Translations under genes and position numbers: made by a program
Shown: positions 1 to 7,644 of the stretch, one piece after another
Layout of the letters: every line of letters starts with the position of its first letter
How positions within the stretch are numbered: position 1 is the stretch's first letter
Notes under the pieces: generated by a model
What the model was told of the DNA's origin: nothing
What the model saw: the letters and a program-made list of their open reading frames with translations, nothing else
Databases searched by the model: none
Assembly: GCF_004327355.1 (NCBI RefSeq)
Contig: NZ_QJUM01000002.1
Span: 62,001-126,000 of the forward strand
Length of the DNA stretch: 64,000 bases
Direction: 5' to 3'
From: Phytopseudomonas dryadis
Lineage (GTDB): Bacteria; Pseudomonadota; Gammaproteobacteria; Pseudomonadales; Pseudomonadaceae

Positions 1-883
1 GCGCGCCCTCCTGCTGCGGGTAGATGTGCCAGAGCAACGGTCGCCCGGCCCACTGCGCGCGGACGAAGGAATCCTCGCCACGCACCAGGTTGAAATCGCA
101 GCACCACAACAGCAGGTCGTAGCGATCCTGTTCGAGAAACGGCAGCACCTGGATATGCAGGGCGCCCCGCCGATGGCGTGTCCCGGCGCCGAGCGGCTCC
201 CCCAGCCACCGAGCGATATCGCCGAGGATGCGTCCCTCGGGCACCAGCAGATGAGTCTCGACAGGGCCCGCGGCCAGCCTGTCGAGCCATTGCCCCAGGC
301 CGGCGTTTTCATAGGCGAACAGCGATATCAGCCGCGCCGGCGCCGGGATCATCACGCCGATCGATGCCAGGAATTCATTGCGCGCCGCGGCATTTCCCTG
401 AAAGACGCTGCGCCGCGCCAGCAGATCCGCCTCACGCAGCAGGCCACCGCTGGCTGCGGTGAAGCCCGGGAAGAAGAAGAACTTCTGCAGGCCGTTGCCC
501 TGCAACGAAGGCAAACCGTGACACCCGTCGATCCAGCCTTCGGCACTGAGGTACTCCAGGTTCAACCAGAGCACCCGGGCCGGGTGCGCCGCCATGGCCG
601 CCACGTAGGCGGCCGGCAGCTCGCAGGCTAAAGCCTCGATCACCACATCGGCCGGCTCGGTCGTCTGCCAGGCCGTGCCCCAGCGGCGGATTTCGACACC
701 GCGCTGCCACTGGCGCTCGGCCCGGGCATCCGCCTGCGGGCAGATGCGGGCGAAGGCGGCCAGCTCATCGACCCACAGGCGTACCTCGGCGCCCTGCTCG
801 GCCGCCAATTGCCGGGCCAGGCGCCAGGTCACGCCGATATCGCCGAAATTGTCCACGACACGGCAGAAAATATCCCACTTCAC
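1..883 (-). CDS. earP: EarP, EF-P arginine rhamnosyltransferase (partial, C-terminus off the left edge)
   Basis: EarP transfers rhamnose from dTDP-rhamnose to a conserved arginine of elongation factor P, which EF-P needs to rescue ribosomes stalled at polyproline. I translated the minus strand from a GTG at 883; no ATG lies nearby. The protein begins MKWDIFCRVVDNFGDIGVTW, the typical EarP N-terminus with the NFGD nucleotide-sugar motif. The frame stays open for 294 codons to base 1 and still reads sensible EarP sequence at the edge (RPLLWHIYPQQEGA). The family is about 370-380 residues, so roughly 80 residues and the neighbour efp probably lie to the left. The upstream ribosome-binding site is weak, and the exact start is the main doubt. 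Confidence 0.9.
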   Translation of the reverse strand, partial: MKWDIFCRVVDNFGDIGVTWRLARQLAAEQGAEVRLWVDELAAFARICPQADARAERQWQRGVEIRRWGTAWQTTEPADVVIEALACELPAAYVAAMAAHPARVLWLNLEYLSAEGWIDGCHGLPSLQGNGLQKFFFFPGFTAASGGLLREADLLARRSVFQGNAAARNEFLASIGVMIPAPARLISLFAYENAGLGQWLDRLAAGPVETHLLVPEGRILGDIARWLGEPLGAGTRHRRGALHIQVLPFLEQDRYDLLLWCCDFNLVRGEDSFVRAQWAGRPLLWHIYPQQEGA

Positions 884-1117
884 AGCCTGGTTCCCGGTAT
901 CAAGGAGGTATCCATGCATAGATTTTACAATGGCAGACTGGCACAACGATCCGCTGCTCAGTCCGCAATACGTTTGTTGCCCAGCAACACAAGTGGCTAC
1001 CGACAGCGCAATTCTACTTCGCTTCCAAGGCTGCGCGGTTGCCATCACCCGCTGTTCCGTGCATTTGCAAGACGCTTTGCGTTCAACCCGCTTAACGACG
1101 AAGAGCCCTTAACATGA

Positions 1118-1135
1118 CGTACGACTTAGCGTACG
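1118..1135 (+). promoter_or_regulatory. Probable YefM operator: two CGTACG palindromes 12 bp apart
   Basis: Two CGTACG hexamers sit at 1118-1123 and 1130-1135, exactly 12 bp centre to centre, about 30 bp before the yefM start. The characterised YefM-YoeB operator is built of palindromes with a TGTACA core at the same 12 bp spacing. The match is in architecture and in the GTAC core, not in every base. Autorepression by the antitoxin and toxin-antitoxin complex is inferred. Confidence 0.6.
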
Positions 1136-1164
1136 ATTCGAGCATCCTCAGGAGGCCAAGCATC

Positions 1165-1407
1165 ATGCAAATACTCACCGCCAGCGAAGCACGCACCAAC
1201 CTGTATCGATTGATGGATCAGTCCGCCGAATCCCATCAGCCGATTCTGATCTCGGGCAAGCGCACCAACTCGGTTCTGATCTCGGCTGAGGATTGGGAAG
1301 CCATCCAGGAAACGCTGTACCTGCTGTCCGTTCCTGGCATGCGCGAATCCATCAAGGAAGGCATGGAAGAGCCGGTAGACGACTGCGCCAAGGAACTCGA
1401 CTGGTGA
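1165..1407 (+). CDS. yefM: YefM-family antitoxin (Phd/YefM)
   Basis: This 80-residue protein neutralises the YoeB ribonuclease encoded just downstream and, in the family, represses the operon. The N-terminus MQILTASEARTNLYRL is the classic Phd/YefM DNA-binding fold start, and the acidic C-terminus (EEPVDDCAKELDW) fits the disordered toxin-wrapping tail. I chose the ATG at 1165 because AGGAGG lies 9 bases upstream at 1150-1155. An in-frame ATG at 1114 is rejected because translation from it would run through the apparent operator. The stop codon overlaps the GTG of the toxin, so the pair is translationally coupled. Nothing suggests decay. Confidence 0.93.
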   Translation: MQILTASEARTNLYRLMDQSAESHQPILISGKRTNSVLISAEDWEAIQETLYLLSVPGMRESIKEGMEEPVDDCAKELDW

Positions 1408-1667
1408 CCTGGCAGCTCGCTTTCACGAAACAGGCTCAGAAAGACGCCAAGAAACTTGCTGCAGCAGGCTTGAAGGACAAGGCCAAAGCCTTGCTGGACA
1501 TGGTTCAAGTGGACCCCTTCCAGAACCCGCCACCGTACGAAAAGCTGGTGGGCGACCTCTCCGGCGCTTACTCGCGGCGCATCAACATCCAGCACCGTCT
1601 CGTTTATCAGGTGCTGCAGGATGAGCACGTGGTCAAGGTGCTGCGGCTCTGGACCCACTACGAATAA
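1404..1667 (+). CDS. yoeB: YoeB-family mRNA interferase toxin
   Basis: YoeB binds the ribosome and cleaves mRNA in the A site, stopping translation when freed from YefM. The 87-residue product starts at a GTG overlapping the antitoxin stop (reading MTWQLAFTKQAQKDAKKL). The catalytic residues known in E. coli YoeB are all present: Glu46, Arg65, and the C-terminal His85-Tyr86 (HYE end; His83-Tyr84 in E. coli). The toxin therefore looks intact and the module active. The pair lies between earP and a tRNA-Ser gene, a spot that I do not recall holding a toxin-antitoxin system in P. aeruginosa, so acquisition by transfer is plausible. Confidence 0.95.
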   Translation: MTWQLAFTKQAQKDAKKLAAAGLKDKAKALLDMVQVDPFQNPPPYEKLVGDLSGAYSRRINIQHRLVYQVLQDEHVVKVLRLWTHYE

Positions 1668-1699
1668 AGCGCTTTCGACAGTCACCCGACCCAGAATGC

Positions 1700-1732
1700 A
1701 AAAAGCCCCGAAAACAGCGACGTTTTCAGGGC
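1700..1732 (-). terminator. Rho-independent terminator of tRNA-Ser
   Basis: Read on the minus strand, an 11-base stem (GCCCTGAAAAC with GTTTTCGGGGC, one mismatch) closes a 6-base loop and is followed by TTTTT. It begins 18 bases after the tRNA-Ser 3' end. It may also stop yoeB transcription from the other side. Confidence 0.8.
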
Positions 1733-1749
1733 CTTAGGTATTTCGAAAG

Positions 1750-1839
1750 TGGCGGTGAAGAAGGGATTCGAACCCTTGATACGGTTTCCCGTATACACAC
1801 TTTCCAGGCGTGCTCCTTCAACCGCTCGGACACTTCACC
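1750..1839 (-). tRNA. tRNA-Ser(GGA)
   Basis: The minus strand reads GGTGAAG at the 5' end and CTTCACC-G-CCA at the 3' end, a paired 7-base acceptor stem with encoded CCA. The anticodon arm has loop CTGGAAA, anticodon GGA, reading UCC and UCU. A long variable arm (ACGGGAAACCGT region) is present, as expected of a class II serine tRNA, and the T loop TTCGAAT is intact. The length of 90 nt including CCA is normal. It has its own promoter and terminator. Confidence 0.97.
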
Positions 1840-1876
1840 GGATCTCGACAGGCAGTGCTGTCTGTCGAGGCGCGCT

Positions 1877-1905
1877 AATGTAGCCGAACAGTTCGCCAAA
1901 GGCAA
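1877..1905 (-). promoter_or_regulatory. Sigma-70 promoter for tRNA-Ser with GC-rich discriminator
   Basis: On the minus strand TTGCCT (1905-1900) and TACATT (1882-1877) are separated by exactly 17 bases, followed by GCGCGCC. A GC-rich discriminator is typical of stable-RNA promoters under stringent control. Transcription would begin about 30 bases before the tRNA. The rest of the 1840-2163 interval shows only the leader of the crotonase gene; I see no gene in it. Confidence 0.65.
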
Positions 1906-2163
1906 AACTTTTTTCAGAAGATTCATGCGCTTAAGCCCGCGGGCGCAATCACATGCCGGACCGCGGCCCTCGCGCAATCGTCCGTTTTTGCTGGTTCGCC
2001 ACGATGCCCGAGCCGCATGCGCTGCCGCAGCATGACCCTGACTCACCGGTCAGCCGCGGCGCTTTACCTGGGCGGCATGGATGGGTAACGTCTGCCCCAC
2101 TCCAGCCGAGGGTCTGTCGAAGACCGCGCTGATACGCCAACAGACTCTAACAAGGAACCGACC

Positions 2164-2853
2164 ATGAGCGACCTGATCAGCTATCGACTCGACGACGGCA
2201 TCGCCACGCTGACCCTGAGCAATGGCAAGGTGAACGCCATTTCCCCGGAGGTGATCGCTGCATTCAATGGCGCCCTGGATCAGGCGACCCAGGACAAGGC
2301 CATCGTCATCCTCACCGGGCAACCGGGCATTCTCTCCGGTGGCTACGACCTCAAGGTGATGACCTCCGGGCCACAGAACGCCATCGACCTGGTCGCCGCC
2401 GGCTCGACCCTGGCGCGGCGCATGCTCGCCCACCCCTACCCGATCATTGTCGCCTGCCCCGGCCATGCGGTGGCCAAGGGCGCCTTCCTGCTGCTGTCCA
2501 GCGATTATCGCATCGGCGTCGACGGCCCCTACAGCATCGGCCTCAACGAAGTGCAGATCGGCATGACCATGCACCACGTGGGTATCGAGCTGGCCCGTGA
2601 CCGCCTGCGCAAGTCGGCCTTCCATCGCTCGGTGATCAATGGCGAGATGTTTGACCCGCAAGGCGCTGTGGATGCCGGTTTCTTCGACAAGGTGGTGCCG
2701 GCCGAACAATTGCTGCCCACGGCTCTGGCCGTTGCCCAGCAGATGAAGAAGATCAACATGAACGCGCACCGCAACACCAAGCTCAAGGTCCGTGCCGCCC
2801 TGCTCGAGACCCTCGACAAGGCCATCGAACTGGACAAGCAACACCCCCTCTGA
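2164..2853 (+). CDS. Crotonase/enoyl-CoA hydratase family protein with an altered active site
   Basis: The 229-residue protein has the crotonase fold: an N-terminal beta strand series, an oxyanion-hole loop around residue 58 (GILSGGYDL) and a second turn near residue 103 (AVAKGAFLLLSSDY). Family members act on acyl-CoA thioesters. In true enoyl-CoA hydratases two glutamates place the water, one in GGGxEL and one in a later PE motif. Here the first position reads KGAFLLL with no Glu, while the second Glu seems kept in LNEVQIG. I therefore infer an isomerase, hydrolase or other crotonase activity rather than simple hydration. A very similar 229-residue protein is remembered from P. aeruginosa (PA2841). 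It is preceded by AAGGAACC and appears to be a single-gene unit. Confidence 0.88.
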   Translation: MSDLISYRLDDGIATLTLSNGKVNAISPEVIAAFNGALDQATQDKAIVILTGQPGILSGGYDLKVMTSGPQNAIDLVAAGSTLARRMLAHPYPIIVACPGHAVAKGAFLLLSSDYRIGVDGPYSIGLNEVQIGMTMHHVGIELARDRLRKSAFHRSVINGEMFDPQGAVDAGFFDKVVPAEQLLPTALAVAQQMKKINMNAHRNTKLKVRAALLETLDKAIELDKQHPL

Positions 2854-2887
2854 GGCAACGCCCGCCTTATCGACCTGCGCCGCTACA

Positions 2888-3044
2888 GGGCACCTCTAAA
2901 AACGTTGGCGAGGCAGTCAGCGCAAGGCAAAAACAGGTGAAAAAGCGCAGTTCACGAGCTGTAAATGAGCATTTTGACCAGGCTGGCGATCCAGCCTGTT
3001 TTTAACGCCGCGATGACAACGCAGGTAGTTTTTTAGAGGTGCCC
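2888..3044. mobile_element. MITE-like element, 157 bp, with 16-17 bp terminal inverted repeats and TACA target duplication
   Basis: The left end reads GGGCACCTCTAAAAAC (2888-2903) and the right end GTTTTTTAGAGGTGCCC (3028-3044), a near-perfect inverted pair. Both ends are flanked by TACA (2884-2887 and 3045-3048), as expected of a 4 bp target-site duplication. The interior codes for nothing of note. From memory, sequences with this end and this interior are widespread between genes in Pseudomonas. It needs a transposase in trans, and none is in the window. It occupies most of the gap between the crotonase and acyltransferase genes. Confidence 0.75.
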
Positions 3045-3143
3045 TACAGGCGCAGGTCGGCGGCAATCACCGGCAATAACCTGCAGGTCGGCGTCAATTG
3101 CCGAAAACGATAGCCGCCCTTACACTGCGCGACCTTTTCCGAG

Positions 3144-3878
3144 ATGGTCGTGATCATGCTGTTTGTTCTGCGAATGCTGATGATGGGCGTGCACTTCGTC
3201 ATCGCCGGCATCCTCGGTCTGCTGCTGGGGCTTTGCCGGCCGTTCCATCCCGATAACAGCCGCCTGTGCGCCCGCCTCTACTCGCTGCCGGCCCTGTGCC
3301 TGCTGCGCCTCGGACTCAGGAGCGATACCCGCAGCCTGGCCGAGCACGAGCGTTCCTGCGTGATCGTGGCCAACCACCAGTCCAACTACGACCTCTACGT
3401 GCTCGGCCGCGTGGTCCCCCCTCGCACCGTCAGCATCGGCAAGAAGAGCCTGAAGTGGATCCCGCTGTTCGGGCAACTCTACTGGCTGGCCGGCAACGTG
3501 CTGATCGATCGCGGCAATGCCCGCCGCGCCAGACGCTCGATGCTCGAGACCACCGAAGCCCTGCTGCACAGGAACACCTCGATCTGGGTCTTTCCCGAGG
3601 GCACGCGCAATGGCGGTGGCGAGATGCTGCCGTTCAAACGCGGCGCGTTCCAGATGGCCATCGCCGCTGGCGTGCCGATCATCCCCGTATGCGTCAGCAG
3701 CTATATCAGGCATCTGCGCCTGAACCGCTGGAACAGCGGCAAGGTGATGATCCGCTCGCTGCCGGCGATCCCCACCGCCGGGCTGAGCATGGATGACCTG
3801 CCACACCTGATCGACGAGTGCCGCCAGCGGATGCAGGCCTGCATCGACAGCATGGACGCCGAACTGAACAACGCCTGA
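3144..3878 (+). CDS. PlsC-family 1-acyl-sn-glycerol-3-phosphate acyltransferase
   Basis: PlsC enzymes acylate lysophosphatidic acid to phosphatidic acid at the inner membrane. The 244-residue product has a hydrophobic N-terminal segment (about residues 5-30), the catalytic HX4D motif as NHQSNYD (His78, Asp83), a GKKSLKWIPLFG block, and the substrate motif FPEGTR near residue 150. All acyltransferase blocks appear intact. The ATG at 3144 gives MVVIMLFVL; an internal ATG at 3156 would give MLFVLRML and may be the real start, since the spacing to a Shine-Dalgarno is not decisive. Pseudomonads carry several PlsC paralogues, so I do not assign the housekeeping symbol. The CorA-like gene follows after 48 bases. 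Confidence 0.9.
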   Translation: MVVIMLFVLRMLMMGVHFVIAGILGLLLGLCRPFHPDNSRLCARLYSLPALCLLRLGLRSDTRSLAEHERSCVIVANHQSNYDLYVLGRVVPPRTVSIGKKSLKWIPLFGQLYWLAGNVLIDRGNARRARRSMLETTEALLHRNTSIWVFPEGTRNGGGEMLPFKRGAFQMAIAAGVPIIPVCVSSYIRHLRLNRWNSGKVMIRSLPAIPTAGLSMDDLPHLIDECRQRMQACIDSMDAELNNA

Positions 3879-3926
3879 GCAGGCACATGCCCACGCAAGC
3901 GGGTAAGCTGAAGCCATCCACCACGC

Positions 3927-4910
3927 ATGGGGTACAGCATGGGCGAAGTCGTTGCCGCCGCCGTCTACAGCAAGGGCCGCAAGGTCACCGATATCCACCT
4001 CGACGAAGGCCGCGCCTGGGCCAGCAAGCCCGGGCACTTCGTCTGGATCGGCCTGCACGACCCGGGCAGCGAAGAGCTGGGCAGCCTGCAGCAGCAGTTC
4101 AATATCCATGAACTGGCCCTGGAAGACGCCCTGCAGCGGCATACCCGGCCGAAGCTGGAAACCTTCGGCGACGCGCTGTTCCTGGTGCTCTATTCGCCCT
4201 TGCGTATCGACGGCGAGCTGACCTTCGTCGAAACCCAGCTGTTCGCCGGTAACGGTTACGTGATCAGCGCCCGCTACGGCGAGTCGACCCCCTATTCACG
4301 GGTGCGCCAGCGCTGCGAGGCACGGCCGCTGCTGCTCGAGCACGGCGAAGACTTCGTGCTCTACGCCCTGCTCAGCTTCGTCATCGAGAACTACCGCCCG
4401 TTGATGGACGGCTATTACGCCGAGCTCGAGCAGATCGAGCAGGCGGTGCTGGAATCCGCGATGAGCCAGGCCGACGTGGTGCACATCCAGCACCTGCGCC
4501 GCGACCTGCTGCGCCTGCGCCGCAACATCGGCCCCCTGGCGGAGATCTGCCAGGAACTGCAGCGCCTAGACTTCCCCTTCATCGACAAGAACATGCGCCC
4601 CTACTTCCGCGACGTGGCGATTCATGTCAGCCGTCTACTCGAGGACCTGACCAACCTGCGGGAAATGGCCGACCACGCCATCGAGATCGGCCTGCTGCTG
4701 GAGTCGTCGCGGCAGAGCGTGGTGCAGCGCAAGTTCGCCGCCTGGGCGGCGATCCTGGCCTTCCCCACCGCCGTGGCCGGGATCTACGGCATGAACTTCC
4801 ACAACATGCCCGAGCTGAACTGGCAATACGGCTACTTCGGTGTACTGGGCTTCATCGGCCTGGGCTGCACCGCGCTCTACGCCAGCTTCCGCCACTACGA
4901 CTGGCTTTAG
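3927..4910 (+). CDS. CorA-family divalent cation transporter
   Basis: CorA proteins are pentameric inner-membrane channels for Mg2+, with Co2+, Ni2+ or Zn2+ in some branches. The 327-residue product has a long soluble N-terminal domain rich in coiled-coil helices (around residues 160-260, ending LLLESSRQSVVQRK). Two C-terminal membrane helices follow, with the signature YGMNFHNMPELNW between them. The end FRHYDWL carries charged and aromatic residues as usual. The start may be the second ATG at 3939 (MGEVVAAAV). The GMN motif fixes the family; the transported ion cannot be read from sequence. It is probably co-transcribed with the acyltransferase. Confidence 0.92.
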   Translation: MGYSMGEVVAAAVYSKGRKVTDIHLDEGRAWASKPGHFVWIGLHDPGSEELGSLQQQFNIHELALEDALQRHTRPKLETFGDALFLVLYSPLRIDGELTFVETQLFAGNGYVISARYGESTPYSRVRQRCEARPLLLEHGEDFVLYALLSFVIENYRPLMDGYYAELEQIEQAVLESAMSQADVVHIQHLRRDLLRLRRNIGPLAEICQELQRLDFPFIDKNMRPYFRDVAIHVSRLLEDLTNLREMADHAIEIGLLLESSRQSVVQRKFAAWAAILAFPTAVAGIYGMNFHNMPELNWQYGYFGVLGFIGLGCTALYASFRHYDWL

Positions 4911-5017
4911 CGCGGCGAAGAGCGTCAGGCTCGTGCCGGGGGGATCGAGGCACATGGCTGACGCTCTCCGACAGCCGATGCCTGAAGCTTGATCCGGCCA
5001 TCGGTGGTGAATTGTTC

Positions 5018-5046
5018 GGTGGATCGATAAAGCGTGATCCGCCCTA
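5018..5046 (-). repeat. GTAGGGxGGA-type intergenic repeat, single unit
   Basis: On the minus strand it reads GTAGGGCGGATCACGC and ends GATCCACCG. It matches the left half of the larger inverted repeat at 56044-56119 with about six mismatches over 31 bases. It lies in the 4911-5227 gap, which otherwise holds the REP pair and no gene. Confidence 0.5.
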
Positions 5047-5072
5047 CACGGAAGCGCAGAATGGCCACATTC

Positions 5073-5169
5073 GTGTGGGAGCCGCGACCTCGCGGCAAAT
5101 CGTGGCCATACCGCGATTCTTGCAGCATGGCCTCCATCGCATCGCGCCGGGGGCGGCGCTCCTACGTGT
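5073..5169. repeat. REP pair (BIME-like) downstream of the CorA-like gene
   Basis: One Pseudomonas-type REP reads GTGGGAGCCGCGACCTCGCG on the plus strand from 5075, with a GC-rich foldback. A second, inverted one reads GTAGGAGCGCCGCC on the minus strand from about 5165. Two REPs facing each other form a BIME-like unit between converging genes. The second unit closely matches the REP at 39123-39165. Confidence 0.65.
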
Positions 5170-5227
5170 GAACCCTGACTGCGAACGGGCTCTTGCAAGC
5201 CGATCAAGACGGTATCTACTGAGACGC

Positions 5228-6022
5228 TCACTGGCGCATGCCGCGACCGCTGATCAGCAGGCGTACGCACAGTACGTAGAGCACGGCCGTGGCCACCAGC
5301 ATGAAGCCGATCGCCGTACCGATGCGGATGTCCGACACCCCGAGAATGCCGTAGCGGAAGGCGTTGACCATGTGCAGCACCGGGTTGGCCATCGACACCG
5401 TCTGCCAGAACGGCGGCAGCAGGCTGATCGAGTAGAACACCCCGCCCAGGTAGGTCAGCGGCGTCAGCACGAAGGTGGGAATGATCGAGATATCGTCGAA
5501 GTTGCGCGCGAACACCGCGTTGACGAAGCCGCCCAGGGAGAAGATGGTCGCGGTCAGCAGCACCACCAGCACGGTCAGGCCGAGGTGGTGCACCTGCAGG
5601 TGGGTGAAGAACAGCGACAGCAGGGTCACGATCACCCCCACCGCCAGGCCGCGCAGCACGCCACCGGTGACATAGCCGATGAGAATGGTGTGCGGCGATA
5701 CCGGCGACACCATCAACTCCTCCACCGAGCGCTGGAACTTGCTGCCGAAGAAGCTCGACACCACGTTGCCGTAGGCGTTGGTGATCACCGACATCATGAT
5801 CAGCCCGGGCACGATGTATTCCATGTAGCTGAAGCCGTCCATGTCGCCGATCTGCCGGCCGATCAGGTTACCGAAGATGACGAAGTACAGCACCATGGTG
5901 ATGGCTGGCGGCAGCAGGGTCTGCGGCCAGATACGGGTGAAACGGCGCACCTCGCGATAGATGATGGTGCGCAGCGCGACCAGGTTGGCGCCGAATTCGG
6001 AACCGGGAATGGCGCCACTCAT
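5228..6022 (-). CDS. ABC-2 type exporter permease (YadH-like)
   Basis: This 264-residue inner-membrane protein forms the channel of a two-gene ABC exporter. It shows about six hydrophobic segments and the ABC-2 family features: the N-terminal amphipathic stretch TIIYREVRRFTRIW, the PGLIMMSVITNAYGNV segment, and the C-terminal GGVFYSISLLPPFW and NPVLHMVNAFRYG blocks typical of YadH/NodJ-type permeases. Its start overlaps the stop of the ATPase gene by 4 bases, so the two are translationally coupled. The substrate is unknown. A matching pair is remembered in P. aeruginosa next to the GST and fadE genes (PA2811-PA2812). Confidence 0.92.
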   Translation of the reverse strand: MSGAIPGSEFGANLVALRTIIYREVRRFTRIWPQTLLPPAITMVLYFVIFGNLIGRQIGDMDGFSYMEYIVPGLIMMSVITNAYGNVVSSFFGSKFQRSVEELMVSPVSPHTILIGYVTGGVLRGLAVGVIVTLLSLFFTHLQVHHLGLTVLVVLLTATIFSLGGFVNAVFARNFDDISIIPTFVLTPLTYLGGVFYSISLLPPFWQTVSMANPVLHMVNAFRYGILGVSDIRIGTAIGFMLVATAVLYVLCVRLLISGRGMRQ

Positions 6023-6951
6023 ACCGCCACCTTCGACAGATTCTTCTCGACCAGGGACACGAACAGCTCCTCCAGGCGGTTGCTTTTATTGCGCAGGCTG
6101 AGCACCTCGATGTGCTGCGCCGACAGTTGGCGGAACAGTTCGGTGACCCCGAGGCTCTTGTCCACCTGCACCTCGAGGGTGTGATGATCGACGATCTTGG
6201 CCGGGTAGCCGGGCAGGCTCGGCGCCACCGCCAGGGTGTCCTTGAGGTCGAGCAGAAAGGTCTCCACGTGCAGCTTCTTCAGCAACGCCTTCATGCTGGT
6301 GTTCTCGACGATGCGGCCATGGTCGATGATGCCGATATGGCGGCACAGCTGCTCGGCCTCCTCCAGGTAGTGGGTGGTCAGGATGATGGTGATGCCCTGC
6401 TTGTTCAGCTCGGTGAGAAAGCTCCACATCGAGCGGCGCAGCTCGATGTCGACCCCGGCGGTGGGCTCGTCGAGGATCAGCAGGCGCGGCTGGTGCACCA
6501 GCGCACGGGCGATCATCAGGCGGCGCTTCATGCCCCCCGACAGTTCCCGCGAGGCGACGTCGCGCTTGTCCCACAGGCCCAGTTGATTGAGGTACTGCTC
6601 GGCACGCTCCCTGGCCAGGCGCGCGGGAATACCGTAGTAGCCCGCCTGGGTGACGACGATGTCGAAGACCTTCTCGAACTGGTTGAAATTGAATTCCTGG
6701 GGTACCACGCCCAGGCAGCGCTTGAGCGCGGCGGGCTGTGCGTCCAGGTCGTGACCGAACACGTTGACCGTGCCGGAGGTCTTGTTCACCAGGGTGGAAA
6801 GAATGCCGATGGTGGTGGATTTGCCGGCGCCGTTGGGGCCCAGCAAGGCGAAGAAATCACCCTCGGCAACATCCAGGTCGAGGCCGTGCAGGGCCTGAAA
6901 ACCGTTGCCGTAGGTTTTGGTCAGCTGTCGGATCGACAGAGCAGTACTCAT
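6019..6951 (-). CDS. ABC transporter ATP-binding protein (YadG-like)
   Basis: This 310-residue ATPase powers the exporter whose permease is encoded immediately downstream. Walker A (GPNGAGKST) lies near residue 38, followed by the Q-loop (VVPQEFNFN), the ABC signature (LSGGMKRR), Walker B (LLILDEPTAG) and the switch His (TTHYLEEAE). A C-terminal regulatory extension of about 90 residues follows. I prefer the start at 6951 (MSTALSIRQLT); an ATG two codons earlier is possible. All motifs are intact, so the pump should be functional. Confidence 0.93.
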   Translation of the reverse strand: MSTALSIRQLTKTYGNGFQALHGLDLDVAEGDFFALLGPNGAGKSTTIGILSTLVNKTSGTVNVFGHDLDAQPAALKRCLGVVPQEFNFNQFEKVFDIVVTQAGYYGIPARLARERAEQYLNQLGLWDKRDVASRELSGGMKRRLMIARALVHQPRLLILDEPTAGVDIELRRSMWSFLTELNKQGITIILTTHYLEEAEQLCRHIGIIDHGRIVENTSMKALLKKLHVETFLLDLKDTLAVAPSLPGYPAKIVDHHTLEVQVDKSLGVTELFRQLSAQHIEVLSLRNKSNRLEELFVSLVEKNLSKVAV

Positions 6952-7020
6952 AAGCAATACGCACGCAGGAAAAGAAGGATTAGGTAAGGGCGTCGCCCGC
7001 TGATTGCAACGGATCGGCGC

Positions 7021-7644
7021 TCAGGTCAGCTCGGTCATCACCGTCTGACGGTACGCCGGCCGCTCGCGCAGACGGGCATACCAGGCTTGCAGGTGAGGCA
7101 GCTGCGGCCGCTCGATGGGCATCTCGAACCAGGCGTAGATGAAACACCCCAGCGGAATGTCGCCCATGGCGAAGGTGTCGCCGGACAGGTAGGGCCGCTC
7201 GGCCAGCGCCTGCTCGGGCAGACGCAGCAGCGCCGAGCAGCGCTGCCTGGCCGCGTCGATCAGGGCCGCATCGCGCTGCTCCGGCGGCGTACGCAGCACA
7301 CCCCAGAACAGGTCGCGAAAGGGGCCGGCGAACGTGGAGGTGGTCCAGTCCATCCACTTGTCCCCGGGCGCACGCGCTGCCGGCTCCGCCAGGTACAGGC
7401 TCTCCCCGCCATAGGCGGCCGCCAGGTAGCGCACGATGCTGTTGGATTCCCACAACAACAGATCGCCGTCTTCGAGGACCGGCACCAGGCCATTGGGATT
7501 CCTGGCGAGAAAGTCCGGCTGATCGACCACGCCAAAGGCGCCGCCAGCCTCCAGGCGCGTATAGGGCACGCCAACCTCCTCGGCCGCCCACAACGCCTTG
7601 CGCACATTGGTGGAGTTCTTGCGCCCCCAGATTTTCAGCATCAC
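7021..7644 (-). CDS. Glutathione S-transferase family protein
   Basis: The 207-residue protein has an N-terminal thioredoxin-like domain (MLKIWGRKNSTNVRKALW, with Ser11 or Thr12 as the likely catalytic hydroxyl) and the conserved NPNGLVPVLEDG cis-Pro loop. ESNSIVRYLA, which contacts glutathione, follows, and an all-helical C-terminal domain begins near residue 85. The family conjugates or otherwise uses glutathione in detoxification in the cytoplasm. It lies between the exporter and fadE as in P. aeruginosa (PA2813, from memory). The substrate is unknown. Confidence 0.9.
   Translation of the reverse strand: MMLKIWGRKNSTNVRKALWAAEEVGVPYTRLEAGGAFGVVDQPDFLARNPNGLVPVLEDGDLLLWESNSIVRYLAAAYGGESLYLAEPAARAPGDKWMDWTTSTFAGPFRDLFWGVLRTPPEQRDAALIDAARQRCSALLRLPEQALAERPYLSGDTFAMGDIPLGCFIYAWFEMPIERPQLPHLQAWYARLRERPAYRQTVMTELT

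Noticed and set aside
1114..1407. Longer start for the YefM antitoxin at 1114
   Set aside because: The extra codons cover the palindromic operator, lack a ribosome-binding site and do not resemble the family N-terminus.
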